From positions 32,755 to 96,754 of the forward strand of contig NZ_AOME01000079.1 of NCBI RefSeq assembly GCF_000336935.1: DNA of 64,000 bases. Direction: 5' to 3'. The notes under the pieces are model-generated. The model was not told where the DNA came from. It did no database searches and saw nothing but the letters and a program-made list of their open reading frames with translations. Within the stretch, counting starts at the first letter, position 1; the number at the start of each line of letters is the position of its first letter. Below are positions 28,712-37,336 of this stretch, one piece after another. A program made the position numbers and the translations under genes. Origin of the DNA: Halococcus salifodinae DSM 8989 (GTDB lineage Archaea; Halobacteriota; Halobacteria; Halobacteriales; Halococcaceae).

Positions 28712-29572
28712 ATGGGAATCCTCTCGCGCGCGTCGTACGTCATCCGGTCGCGGCTGAACTCGGTCCTCAACAGCGCCGAGGACCCGGGCGAAGCGCTGGA
28801 TTACTCCTACGAACAGCTCCGCGATCAGTTGCAGGATGTGAAGGGCGGGATCGCGGATCTCACCACCCAGAAGAAACGCCTCGAGATCCAGAAGCGCCGG
28901 CTGGAGGAGAACGTCGAGAAACACAACGAGCAGGCCCGCGAGGCCGTCCGCCAGGACCGTGAGGACCTCGCGCGTCAGGCCCTCGAAAAGAAAAAGCAGA
29001 AGATGACCCAGATCGAGGACCTCGAAGGTCAGATCGCGGAGCTCCAGAACACCCAGGACCAGCTCGTCGAGAAGAAAAACACCCTTCAGGGTCGGATCGA
29101 GGAGTTCCGCACGAAAAAGGAAAGCATGAAAGCGCGGTACGAGGCCGCCGAGGCGAGTACGAGGGTGTCCGAAGCGATGACGGGCGCTGGCGACGAGATG
29201 GAGGACGTGGGCCGATCCATCGAGCGCGCGAACGAGCAGACCGAGGACATGGAAGCCCGCGCGGCGGCGATGGACGAACTCGAAGAGTCGGGCGCGTTCG
29301 AGGACGCCCTGTCGGACAAGGACCAGCTGGATCGTGAGCTCGAATCGCTCAGCTCCGACAGCGAAGTCGACGCCGAACTCGAAACCCTCCAGGCCGAAAT
29401 GGGGGCCGACGGCGGCTCCGAAACGGCGAGCGACTCCACGAGTGAGGACGTCGAATCGGCGACCTCCGAGGTCGAGGCAGCCAGCAACGGGGCCGACGGC
29501 GGTAGTGACGAGTCGGCCGATCCCGCGGTCGAGGCCGAGCTCGAAGAGCTCCAAAGCGACGAGGATACGTAG
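28712..29572 (+). CDS. pspA: PspA/IM30 (ESCRT-III-like) membrane-stress protein
   Basis: 286-residue protein. The N-terminal amphipathic helix (GILSRASYVIRSRLNSVLN) and long alpha-helical hairpin (residues about 30-200) are those of PspA/IM30/Vipp1, which polymerise on membranes to repair or stabilise them. The last 80 residues are a disordered Ser/Asp/Glu/Gly-rich tail ending in a short helix (AVEAELEELQSDEDT), common in haloarchaeal PspA. A four-helix membrane protein gene follows 85 nt downstream on the same strand and may be its partner. Confidence 0.93.
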   Translation: MGILSRASYVIRSRLNSVLNSAEDPGEALDYSYEQLRDQLQDVKGGIADLTTQKKRLEIQKRRLEENVEKHNEQAREAVRQDREDLARQALEKKKQKMTQIEDLEGQIAELQNTQDQLVEKKNTLQGRIEEFRTKKESMKARYEAAEASTRVSEAMTGAGDEMEDVGRSIERANEQTEDMEARAAAMDELEESGAFEDALSDKDQLDRELESLSSDSEVDAELETLQAEMGADGGSETASDSTSEDVESATSEVEAASNGADGGSDESADPAVEAELEELQSDEDT

Positions 29573-29657
29573 CGGAACGAGCTCCCGTCGGTAGCGGGAC
29601 TCCGTTCCCGACGGCCGCAACCACAACCTTTTGCCCGACAGCGATGGGACGGTGAGT

Positions 29658-30704
29658 ATGGCCGAGTCGGACGCCGACCAGCCGAGTGACACGATGCGCG
29701 AGCGGGTCGGCGAGAGCCGGACGAAGCTGTGGCTGTTGCTCGACGCCGACCGTCGCGTGATCGCGGCCATTCCTCTCGGTCTCGTGTTCGTCTCACTCGT
29801 TCTCCTCGGCGTGCTCGATCCCGCACCGATCTCGGGAGCGATCGCCACGGGTGACCCCATCGAAACCGTTTTTCAGGGCTTTCTGACCGCCATCATCACC
29901 GGCGTCACCCTCGTGGTCACCATCAACCAGCTCGTGCTCTCCCAGGAGCTCGGCGCGGTCGACGACCAGCGCGAACGGATGGCGGGCGCGATGGACTTCC
30001 GCGAGGACGTCGAGACCGCGATCGAGGCCCCGATCAGTCCTCCGGAGCCGTCGAGTTTCCTCCGGGCGATCATCGACGTGACCCAGACCCGCGCGAACGC
30101 GCTCGAAGAGGCCGTCTCGGAGAGCCGGGACGAGCAGTTCAAAGAGCGCACCGAGGACTACGTCGACAGCCTCACGGTAAACGCCGAGACGGTCGGCAAC
30201 CAGCTCGAAGACGCCCAGTTCGGCACGTTCGACCTCCTGTTCGCTGCGCTGGATTACAACTACTCCTGGAAGATCTACGAGGCGCGCCGCCTCCGCAACG
30301 AACACGGGGACGCGGTGACCGACGAAACCGACGACGCCTTCGAGGGGCTGATCGAGGTGCTCAAGTTCTTCGGGCCGGCGCGCGAACATTTCAAGACGCT
30401 GTACTTCGAGTGGGAGCTCATCAACCTCTCGCGCGCGATGCTCTACTCGGCCGTACCGGCGCTGGTCGTGGTCCTCTCGATGATGCTGTACGTCGCCAAT
30501 CCCGGCTCGATCACCGGCACCACGTTCGGCGTCGAGAACCTCGTCTTGGTCGCAAGCGCCGCCTCGACGATCGCGCTGATCCCGTTCATGCTCCTGCTTT
30601 CGTTCATCCTTCGGATCGCCACGGTCGCGAAGCGGACCCTCTCGATCGGGCCGTTCATCCTGCGCGAGTCCGCCCGCACCGAGGATATCGCGTGGGACGA
30701 GTAG
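29658..30704 (+). CDS. Four-helix membrane protein downstream of pspA
   Basis: 348-residue protein. Membrane helices are at about residues 35-55 (AIPLGLVFVSLVLLGVL) and 75-95 (FLTAIITGVTLVVTINQLVLS), then a helical soluble domain of about 160 residues, then helices at about 265-285 (AMLYSAVPALVVVLSMMLYV) and 300-325 (LVASAASTIALIPFMLLLSFIL). It resembles an uncharacterised haloarchaeal membrane-protein type; no enzyme motif is visible. The ATG at 29658 (MAESDAD) is preferred to one nine codons upstream. The neighbourhood suggests an envelope-stress link with PspA. Confidence 0.78.
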   Translation: MAESDADQPSDTMRERVGESRTKLWLLLDADRRVIAAIPLGLVFVSLVLLGVLDPAPISGAIATGDPIETVFQGFLTAIITGVTLVVTINQLVLSQELGAVDDQRERMAGAMDFREDVETAIEAPISPPEPSSFLRAIIDVTQTRANALEEAVSESRDEQFKERTEDYVDSLTVNAETVGNQLEDAQFGTFDLLFAALDYNYSWKIYEARRLRNEHGDAVTDETDDAFEGLIEVLKFFGPAREHFKTLYFEWELINLSRAMLYSAVPALVVVLSMMLYVANPGSITGTTFGVENLVLVASAASTIALIPFMLLLSFILRIATVAKRTLSIGPFILRESARTEDIAWDE

Positions 30705-30731
30705 CGCTCCGTCTGGTGGTCTGACGCCGGG

Positions 30732-31247
30732 TCAATCGACGTTCTCGCCCTGATAGCTCCCGTCGTATCGGCCGTCGTGGTCGGCCTCGGCGAGCACGAG
30801 CTGGGCGATGCGCGCGCTCCGCTCGATCTCGATGTCGTGGTGGACCTGAAGAAGTCCCTCGCCCCGTCCCTCGTAGCCCGCGTCCCAGACCGCGGTGTTG
30901 AGCATACACGAGTTTCGCATGAGCGACGAGCGCGGGTGGATGAACCCGATGTGGCCATCGGGGATCCGAACGGTTTCGGCGTACCGGACGACGTACCCGC
31001 CCGGCGGGAGATAGTACGGATCGGTCGCGTCGTCGGCCCCGAAATCGGTGTCGTCGGCCCCTGAATCTTCGGTGACGTGTTCGCGCCGTCGGTGACGGTC
31101 GCCGATCTCCTTGCCGTCGACCCCGATCTGGCCCGGCTCGTGCTGTTCGAACACTGCTTCGAGCGTGAGATCGACGCCGTTGGGCTGGATCTGTTCGTCC
31201 GTGACCGGCGTGACGTGCTCGGCGACGAACCGTCCGCTCTCGTACAT
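30732..31247 (-). CDS. dUTPase/dCTP deaminase family protein
   Basis: 171-residue trimeric dUTPase-fold enzyme. Motifs are PNGVDLTLEAVF near residue 30 (substrate Asp), HPRSSLMRN (about residues 105-113), AVWDAGYEGRGEG (about 118-130) and the helix RIAQLVLAEAD. It probably hydrolyses dUTP to dUMP and pyrophosphate or deaminates dCTP; the two activities share these motifs. A longer reading frame exists upstream, but the ATG at 31247 gives the family N-terminus (MYESGRFVAEH). It converges on the PspA partner gene. Confidence 0.88.
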   Translation of the reverse strand: MYESGRFVAEHVTPVTDEQIQPNGVDLTLEAVFEQHEPGQIGVDGKEIGDRHRRREHVTEDSGADDTDFGADDATDPYYLPPGGYVVRYAETVRIPDGHIGFIHPRSSLMRNSCMLNTAVWDAGYEGRGEGLLQVHHDIEIERSARIAQLVLAEADHDGRYDGSYQGENVD

Positions 31248-31614
31248 ACACTCGCTTTCCGGCCGTGAGTAAAGGCGTATCGAAGGGTCCGCCTTCCCCG
31301 TCGGAACGGTCGGGCAGTTCGACTCGAAATCGGTCACGATGTACGACGCCACCACTGCGAATCCCGATCCAAATGAGAACCGCAGGCCACACCCTCCCCA
31401 GCCGATTCGCTCCGTTTGGTCTTCGACCTCGCGTCACTCATCCCTCGCGCGAGTCGTGCGCTTCGCGCACTCCCGCGCGCCGCCGCCTTCAGCAGTCAGT
31501 GCTTTCGAGTGTCAGCGTGTGTCCTGTCCCGTCCGGCAATTCTTGCGGAGTGTGGCGGTCTTTCGTGCGAAACGCGCGGGATTTATACCGATGGCCGGCC
31601 GAGTATTCGGTGCT
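31248..31614. other. Divergent intergenic region upstream of aconitase
   Basis: 367 nt between the dUTPase-like gene (minus) and aconitase (plus). It contains the aconitase TATA-like box at 31582 and GC-rich inverted repeats (e.g. GTGCGCTTCGCGCAC at about 31457). A minus-strand frame starting at 31437 has one hydrophobic stretch but runs on as Arg-rich sequence across the dUTPase gene, so I do not call it. Confidence 0.6.
31582..31587 (+). promoter_or_regulatory. TATA-like box of aconitase gene
   Basis: TTTATA ends 27 nt before the ATG at 31615, consistent with a leaderless or near-leaderless transcript and with choosing 31615 as the start. Confidence 0.65.
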
Positions 31615-33588
31615 ATGGGAAAAACGCTGACCGAGAAGATTCTCGACGACCATCTCGTCGAGGGCGAGCTCGAAACCGGCGAGGAGATCGGGATCGACAT
31701 CGACCAAGTGCTCACCCAGGACACCACCGGTACCTTGGTTTGGCTCCAGTTCGAGGCACTCGGCCTCGACGAGGTCCAGACCGAACTCGCGGCCCAATAC
31801 TGTGACCACCAGACCTACCAGTTCGACTTCAAAAACAGCGACGACCACCGCTTCCTCCGCTCGGCGGCCGGCACGTTCGGTGCGCACTTCTCTCGACCGG
31901 GCAACGGCATCTGTCACCAAGTTCATAAAGAACGGTTCGCCGCGCCCGGCAAGACGATGCTCGGCAGCGACTCGCACACCCCCACCCCGGGTGGGATGGG
32001 CGAACTCGCGATCGGCTCCGGCGGTCTCGACGTGGCCGTCGCGATGGGTGGCGGTCAGTACTACATCGAGATGCCGGAGGTCGTGAGCGTCCGCCTCGAA
32101 GGCGAGCTGCCCGACTGGGCCACCGCCAAAGACGTGATCCTCCACCTGCTCGGCGAGCTCTCCGTGAAAGGTGGCGTCGGCAAGGTGCTCGAATACACCG
32201 GGCCTGGCGTCGAGAACCTCTCGGTGCCCGAGCGGACCACGATCACCAACATGGGGACCGAGCTCGGGGCGACGACCTCGATCTTCCCGACCGACGACCA
32301 CACCCAGGAGTTCCTCGACCGGCTCGGCCGCGGCGACGAGCACGTCGAGATCGGACCGGACGACGACGCCGAGTACGACGACGAGATCGTGGTCGATCTC
32401 TCCGACCTCGAACCCCTCATCGCGACGCCGTCGATGCCCGACAACGTCGTTCCCGTGCGCGAGGTTGCCGGCGAGGACGTCGAACAGGTCATCATCGGCT
32501 CGTGCACCAACGGAGCCTACGAGGACATCCTTCCCGGCGCGAAGATGCTCGAAGGCCGCGAGGTCGACAAGCGCACCGAGATGATCGTCGCGCCCGGCTC
32601 GAAACAGGCCTCCGAGCTCCTCGCGCGCGAGGGCTGGACCGCCGAGATGATGGCTGCCGGCGTCAACTTCTCCGAGGCGACCTGTGGCGCGTGTATCGGT
32701 ATCGGTCACGTGCCCGCCTCCGACTCCGTGAGCCTCAGAACGTTCAACCGCAACTTCGAGGGCCGATCTGGCATCGAGGACGACTCGGTGTACCTCTGCT
32801 CGCCGGAGGTCGCCACTGCGTCGGCGCTCGCGGGCGAGATCATCGATCCGCGCGACCTCGCCGACGACCTCGGCGATCTCGAGGATCCCGGCTTCGAGAT
32901 GGCCGACCAGTACGACGGCTCGACCGCCGACCTCATCGCGCCCGACGAGGCGGTCGACGACGGACTCGTGAAAGGGCCGAACATCGGCGACGTGCCCCTG
33001 AAGGACCCGCTCGACGCCCACCTCCAGGGCTCGGCGCTGCTCAAGATGGACGACAACATCACGACCGACCACATCATTCCGGCCACCCAGGACATCCTGA
33101 TGTACCGGTCGAACATCCCCAAACTGAGCGAGTTCACTCTCTCCCGAGTGGACGACGACTTCGCCCAGCGCGCACTGGACGCCGATGGCGGCTTCCTCGT
33201 TGCCGGCGAGAACTACGGTCAGGGCTCCTCGCGCGAGCACGCCGCGCTCTGCCCGATGTATCTCGGCGTCGAGGGCGTCCTCGCACAGAGCTTCGCCCGG
33301 ATCCACAAGGCGAACCTGTTCAACTTCGGACTCCTGCCCCTCACGATCGACGAGGACACCTACGCCGACATCGAGCAGGGCGACGATATCGAAATCGTCG
33401 ACGATGTCGAGGAGGCCGTCCGGAGCGGCCAGGACGAGTTCACGATCCGCGTGAACGACGACTGGGAGGCAACTGGTCAGCTCGACGCCTCCGCCCGCGA
33501 GCGCGAGATCCTCGCCGACGGCGGCAAGCTCCCGCACACGAAGGCCAAGCAGGACGAGAGCTCGGGCGCGGCTCCCGCTGACGACTAA
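31615..33588 (+). CDS. acn: Aconitate hydratase
   Basis: 657-residue aconitase that interconverts citrate and isocitrate through cis-aconitate in the TCA cycle, with a 4Fe-4S cluster. Cluster Cys residues are in IIGSCTNGAYED (about residue 298) and EATCGACIGIGHV (two Cys, about residues 360-363). HSRPGNG/GSDSHTPTPGG near residue 120 and the swivelling domain motif GENYGQGSSREHAAL near residue 535 are intact. The start at 31615 is backed by a TATA-like box; the longer upstream frame is Arg-rich. The stop is followed at once by a T6 tract. Confidence 0.97.
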   Translation: MGKTLTEKILDDHLVEGELETGEEIGIDIDQVLTQDTTGTLVWLQFEALGLDEVQTELAAQYCDHQTYQFDFKNSDDHRFLRSAAGTFGAHFSRPGNGICHQVHKERFAAPGKTMLGSDSHTPTPGGMGELAIGSGGLDVAVAMGGGQYYIEMPEVVSVRLEGELPDWATAKDVILHLLGELSVKGGVGKVLEYTGPGVENLSVPERTTITNMGTELGATTSIFPTDDHTQEFLDRLGRGDEHVEIGPDDDAEYDDEIVVDLSDLEPLIATPSMPDNVVPVREVAGEDVEQVIIGSCTNGAYEDILPGAKMLEGREVDKRTEMIVAPGSKQASELLAREGWTAEMMAAGVNFSEATCGACIGIGHVPASDSVSLRTFNRNFEGRSGIEDDSVYLCSPEVATASALAGEIIDPRDLADDLGDLEDPGFEMADQYDGSTADLIAPDEAVDDGLVKGPNIGDVPLKDPLDAHLQGSALLKMDDNITTDHIIPATQDILMYRSNIPKLSEFTLSRVDDDFAQRALDADGGFLVAGENYGQGSSREHAALCPMYLGVEGVLAQSFARIHKANLFNFGLLPLTIDEDTYADIEQGDDIEIVDDVEEAVRSGQDEFTIRVNDDWEATGQLDASAREREILADGGKLPHTKAKQDESSGAAPADD

Positions 33589-33947
33589 CGACTTTTTTAC
33601 TTCGGGGGTTCGCGCTCCCTGCGGTCGCGCTCAACCCCTCGCAAAAACCTCGACTAAAAACACCCGCTCACTCACGCCTTCGGCGCTCACTCGCGGTACA
33701 ACTGCTCGCGCTTTCCGCAACCGCCTGCTACCGCAACAGCACCGCCGAAGCCCTCGGTGCTCGCTTCGCTCGCACCTCGCCCTTCATCTGCTGTCAGAGA
33801 AACCTCCGACAAGCCTCGTGCTCGTTTCACTCACACGAGACGCCAGGAGAGCGTTGCTCTCCTGAGCCCTGCGGTCGCGGAGCGACCGCAGGACGCCAGG
33901 CCCGCACCGCCCGGCGGCCGCAGCCGCCCCCAACGAGAGCAGCGCCG
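33589..33947. other. Intergenic repeat element, copy 1 (minus orientation)
   Basis: 359 nt with no gene. Besides the hairpin module it holds the reverse complements of two blocks shared with the other copies: GATGAAGGGCGAGG (at 33775-33788) and GAGGGCTTCGGCGGTGC followed by TTGCGG (at 33731-33755). It also has palindromes such as CTGCGGTCGCGGAGCGACCGCAG-type arms near 33870. Confidence 0.65.
33592..33648 (-). repeat. T-tract-flanked hairpin module, copy 1
   Basis: Read on the minus strand: GTTTTTGC, then AGGGGTT paired with AACCCCC around a GCGCGACC loop, then GTAAAAAAG. The same module occurs at 41755-41815 and 53857-53921. On the plus strand its outer edge gives a CTTTTTTAC tract 4 nt after the aconitase stop, which can act as its terminator. 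Confidence 0.7.
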
Positions 33948-34241
33948 CTATTCGTCGGATCGATCGCTGTATGCGGCGTATCGGAGGAGATTGAGGCTCC
34001 ACTCCTCGGGGAGTTCGGCGACGAGTTCGTTGACACCGGTCGACTCGTACTCGTCGTCGAGGATGGCGGCGACGTGATCGGCTGCTTTCCCGTACGCGAC
34101 GCTCTTGCCTTCGGCTTCGCCTGCCTCGCGGTCGGTCAGCTCGTCCTGGTTCTCGATGGCATCGAGCTTGTGCATCCCGCTCAGGACGCGCAGCCGCAGC
34201 CGGATGTTCTCCAAGTCCTCACGATCTGCCTCGTCGAGCAT
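33948..34241 (-). CDS. Hypothetical helical protein, 97 aa
   Basis: Unrecognised acidic protein, predicted mostly helical: MLDEADREDLENIRLRLRVLSGMHKLDAIE at the start, then a KSVAYGKAADHVAAIL helix and WSLNLLRYAAYSD near the end. No signal or membrane segment. It lies 51 nt downstream of the DUF6663-like gene on the same strand, so they may be co-transcribed. Confidence 0.72.
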   Translation of the reverse strand: MLDEADREDLENIRLRLRVLSGMHKLDAIENQDELTDREAGEAEGKSVAYGKAADHVAAILDDEYESTGVNELVAELPEEWSLNLLRYAAYSDRSDE

Positions 34242-34292
34242 GGGGGTGGGTTGTGCGCTCCGGAGTATAAACGGACCGTCGTGACCGCGAGA

Positions 34293-34892
34293 TCAGTCGA
34301 CGTACGTATCGCGGATCGTCTCCGTGAACAGGCCATCGCGATCGAGCGCGAGCGCGACGAGCACGAAAGGGTGTTCGGCCGGTCGGATCACGAAGGCTGC
34401 GTACGGTGGCTCCGCACCCTCGCCGAGCCGATCGATCAGCGGTTCGAGCGGGGTGACACCGTCCCGAAACTCGCCGTAGAGATCGCGCTGGCCCGCCTGC
34501 TCGGCGAACGTGTAGACCACACCGTTTTCCTCGCCGTCAGTGTCCTGAGTCACCCGCGAGTTCATCGCTTCCCCCTCGCGCCGCGCCTCGTTCCACGTCT
34601 CGCGCGCGACCTCGAAGATGTCGGTCGCACCGTCGACGAACTCGATCGCCGTCCGGGTGTCGATCGCGAGGTCGTCGAACCGCGGCGCGCTGTCGTCCCA
34701 CGACAGCGTCGCGTCGATCCGGTTGCCGGGTTCCAGTTCCGCGACCGTTTCGGCGAGATCGCCCTCGTAGCCTGCGGTCGTGACGTAGGTCGGGTCCTGA
34801 CTTTCGACATCGAGCAGAAGCAACTCGTCGGACCCACGCGTGCTGTCGAGCACGCGGTAGGTCCCGGCCGTGGTCGGCTGCATACCCGCCAT
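34293..34892 (-). CDS. DUF6663-like haloarchaeal protein
   Basis: 199-residue soluble protein. It matches my memory of DUF6663: an N-terminal beta domain (GTYRVLDSTRGSDELLLLDVES, TYVTTAGYEGDLAETVAELEPGNRIDATLSWD) followed by FVDGATDIFEVARETWNEARREGE and a C-terminal FVIRPAEHPFVLVALALDRDGLF-ETIRDTY block. No biochemical function is known to me. ATG at 34892; an internal ATG at 34883 is also possible. It is divergent from the cobalamin-type binding protein with 64 nt between starts. Confidence 0.75.
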   Translation of the reverse strand: MAGMQPTTAGTYRVLDSTRGSDELLLLDVESQDPTYVTTAGYEGDLAETVAELEPGNRIDATLSWDDSAPRFDDLAIDTRTAIEFVDGATDIFEVARETWNEARREGEAMNSRVTQDTDGEENGVVYTFAEQAGQRDLYGEFRDGVTPLEPLIDRLGEGAEPPYAAFVIRPAEHPFVLVALALDRDGLFTETIRDTYVD

Positions 34893-34956
34893 CGCCCCGC
34901 CGCGGGTAAATCTCTGTCACCTGAACGGCTTTGGGGCTCCCGCCCGTAGCGAGTGC

Positions 34957-35886
34957 ATGCGCATCGTCACGCTGCTGCCCTCGGCGACCGAGATCGTCTA
35001 CGCGCTGGGGCTCGAACCCGTCGGGACCTCCCACGAGTGCGACTACCCGCCCGAAGCGGCCGCAAAGCCCGCGGCCAATCGCTCGCGGGTCGACGCCGAG
35101 GCGTCGAGTGCCGCAATCGACAGCCAGGTCCTCGAAGCCGAGGACGGCGAGGGAGTCTACGACATCGATCTCGACACGCTCGACCGGCTCGATCCCGATC
35201 TCGTGGTCTCCCAGGGGATCTGTGACGTCTGCGCGGTGGACTCGGTGCTGGTCAGAGAGGCAGTCGACGAACTCGACCTCGACTGCGAGGTGCTGACGAC
35301 CGATCCCCACAGTCTGGGGGATGTCTTTGCGGACATCCGGCGGATCGGCAACGCCACGGATACTCAGGAACAGGCCGACGAACTCGTCGCCGACCTCGAA
35401 GCGCGCGTCGAGGCCGTCGCGAGGACGGCCGAGGATGCCATGGAACGCCCGCGCGTGGCGGTGCTTGACTGGACCGATCCCGTAATGACCGCCGGCCACT
35501 GGGTGCCCGAGATGGTCGACCTCGCCGGTGGGTCGTTCGGCCTCGCCGAATCGGGTGACACCTCGCGACCCCGCAAGTGGAACGCAATCCGCGAGTACGA
35601 CCCCGAAGTGCTCGTGGTCGCGCCCTGCGGGTTCGACCTCGACCAGACCGCCGAAAACCTCGCGGACCTGACCGACCGTGAGGACTGGGACGATCTCACT
35701 GCGGTGCGTGAGGGACGCGCGTACGCGCTCGACGGTCATCAGTTCATGAACCGACCAGGACCCCGGCTCGTCGACTCGCTCGAACATCTCGCAGGAATCG
35801 TCCATCCCGACCTGTTCGATTCGCCGCCCACCGAGGCTGCCCGCCCGCTCCGGACGCTCCGGGGCGAGCCCACGGTCGAACCCTAA
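34957..35886 (+). CDS. BtuF-like cobalamin/siderophore-binding protein
   Basis: 309-residue periplasmic-binding-protein fold of the PF01497 type: RIVTLLPSATEIVYALGLEPVG at the start, LDTLDRLDPDLVVSQGICDVCAVD near residue 75, the long backbone helix around 135-155 and VLVVAPCGFDLDQT. No signal peptide or lipobox precedes it, so unlike a classical transporter subunit it would stay in the cytoplasm. Such cytosolic members occur in archaea as cobalamin-binding proteins. No permease or ATPase is adjacent. Confidence 0.85.
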   Translation: MRIVTLLPSATEIVYALGLEPVGTSHECDYPPEAAAKPAANRSRVDAEASSAAIDSQVLEAEDGEGVYDIDLDTLDRLDPDLVVSQGICDVCAVDSVLVREAVDELDLDCEVLTTDPHSLGDVFADIRRIGNATDTQEQADELVADLEARVEAVARTAEDAMERPRVAVLDWTDPVMTAGHWVPEMVDLAGGSFGLAESGDTSRPRKWNAIREYDPEVLVVAPCGFDLDQTAENLADLTDREDWDDLTAVREGRAYALDGHQFMNRPGPRLVDSLEHLAGIVHPDLFDSPPTEAARPLRTLRGEPTVEP

Positions 35887-35965
35887 ATAAACTACAATGA
35901 AATCATCACTTTCGGACCGCAATGCTTAGCGCTGTTGGCGAGTTGAGTGAGTCAATACGAAGAAT

Positions 35966-37330
35966 ATGAACAGTACGACACGAGAACTGTTCCGTGATTT
36001 TGCTAATGTTGCTACTGGAAAGGTTGTTCAGGAAACTGAATCGGTAAGTTATACCCACGGCTTGAGTGTTGATTGGAGGCCGGCAACTAAACACAACTCA
36101 AACACTGGCGAGACGACCGAAATCCCACAAGGCTCTCTTCACACTGAGAACTACGCAAAACCAGACTATTACAGATTAGTTCATGATTGTAGGGAAACAG
36201 TCACTCAACTATGCCAATTCAAGCGATTGAGAGAACATCTCTATTCGGAATATGAGTGCATTGTGGAATATCATTCGCCAAACAGAGAATTAAACAAGAT
36301 TTTGTTGGGATTTCTAGTAGACCTTTTTGAGAAATCTTGTACTAACACACTTGTTTCCTTTTTGGATGAGGATTTTGATAGACAGTTTAAGGACTATATC
36401 TCTAGCCTTGATTGTGACTCGATATCAGTTTCAGCTATTGTACCTTTGGCAGGATTAGTATTTGATGGTGATTCAATCAAGTTAGACAAGAACACATGCA
36501 TCAGACGCACAACAACGGAAGACTTAGAGTTCTTTCTGGGAACCTCAGATCAAGAAGAACATATGCATTGGACAAACTCACAAAGTTTAATAGAGTATCG
36601 GTTTGCAAAACAGAAATCTGCCGAGCAAGGTAGAGATACCGACATCTCTCAGAGCAAACGTAGAGAAACAAAACAGCGGATCGAAAATATACTCACATCT
36701 ATGCGAATCTCGCATTCAGGGAACGCTGTATACTTCGCACATTACGAACGCTCGAAAGCTCCCTGGTTACGAGGCATCCGAAGTACTATTGAAAAGAATC
36801 GTGTACGGCCAAGATTATGGGGCGACCTTACAATCGATCAAGAAGAGAAACTATTGAATATGTATGGGATTCTCGAATCAAAGGATTTCTCGTCGATGGA
36901 ATCCAATTTGCGTATGGCGATAGAGAAATTCAATTCAAGCTATGTTAGGAGAAATGATCGAGTGGCATTTAGTGATTTGATAATCATACTTGAGGCACTC
37001 TATTCTGCAAACTCTGGTCAAGAAGGGTTACATAGAAGCGATTTAGCGCAGCGAGTTGCCATCCTATTAGGTACTGATCCTGAATCTAAAGAGAGGATTC
37101 GCGATGATATTGCCGAATTGTATGATGAAAGGAGCGGTGTATGGGGAGTCGCTCACGGTGGCGGACGCAGGGAACTGAAAGAGGACAGTTTGGAAAAATC
37201 TCGAGGCTATGTTCGAAAATCATTAGAACAAATACTGTCACATGAGATGGATTTTGGCGGAAGAAACAATTTAATCAAAGAGATGAGGGATGAAATCAGA
37301 CGAAGTAGCCTTGGTATTACATTTCCTTAA
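35966..37330 (+). CDS. Alien AT-rich gene; ApeA-like HEPN domain protein
   Basis: 454-residue protein with AT-biased codons, in sharp contrast to both neighbours. The C-terminal 130 residues look like an ApeA-type HEPN domain: RVAFSDLIIILEALYSANSGQEGLHRS, then LAQRVAILLGTDPESKERIRDDIAELYDERSGVWGVAHGGGR. The catalytic-type Arg-His pair is present but spaced R-x7-H rather than the usual R-x4-6-H. The N-terminal 300 residues are unassigned and may be a sensor. HEPN proteins are RNases in antiviral and toxin systems. It is the only gene in the islet, between the BtuF-like gene and ubaA. Confidence 0.72.
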   Translation: MNSTTRELFRDFANVATGKVVQETESVSYTHGLSVDWRPATKHNSNTGETTEIPQGSLHTENYAKPDYYRLVHDCRETVTQLCQFKRLREHLYSEYECIVEYHSPNRELNKILLGFLVDLFEKSCTNTLVSFLDEDFDRQFKDYISSLDCDSISVSAIVPLAGLVFDGDSIKLDKNTCIRRTTTEDLEFFLGTSDQEEHMHWTNSQSLIEYRFAKQKSAEQGRDTDISQSKRRETKQRIENILTSMRISHSGNAVYFAHYERSKAPWLRGIRSTIEKNRVRPRLWGDLTIDQEEKLLNMYGILESKDFSSMESNLRMAIEKFNSSYVRRNDRVAFSDLIIILEALYSANSGQEGLHRSDLAQRVAILLGTDPESKERIRDDIAELYDERSGVWGVAHGGGRRELKEDSLEKSRGYVRKSLEQILSHEMDFGGRNNLIKEMRDEIRRSSLGITFP

Positions 37331-37336
37331 TTCGAC

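Noticed and set aside
31248-31437. Minus-strand frame from 31437 with a possible membrane helix
   Set aside because: After the first 30 residues it becomes Arg-rich sequence out of phase with the dUTPase gene and has no stop before 30655; a frameshift would be needed to make a sensible small protein.
31489-33537. 682-codon minus-strand open frame
   Set aside because: Antisense to aconitase; contains no recognisable motif and starts and ends without promoter or conserved start.
36603-36857. 84-codon frame inside the HEPN-like gene
   Set aside because: It is an alternative frame within an intact 454-codon gene and has no independent start signal.
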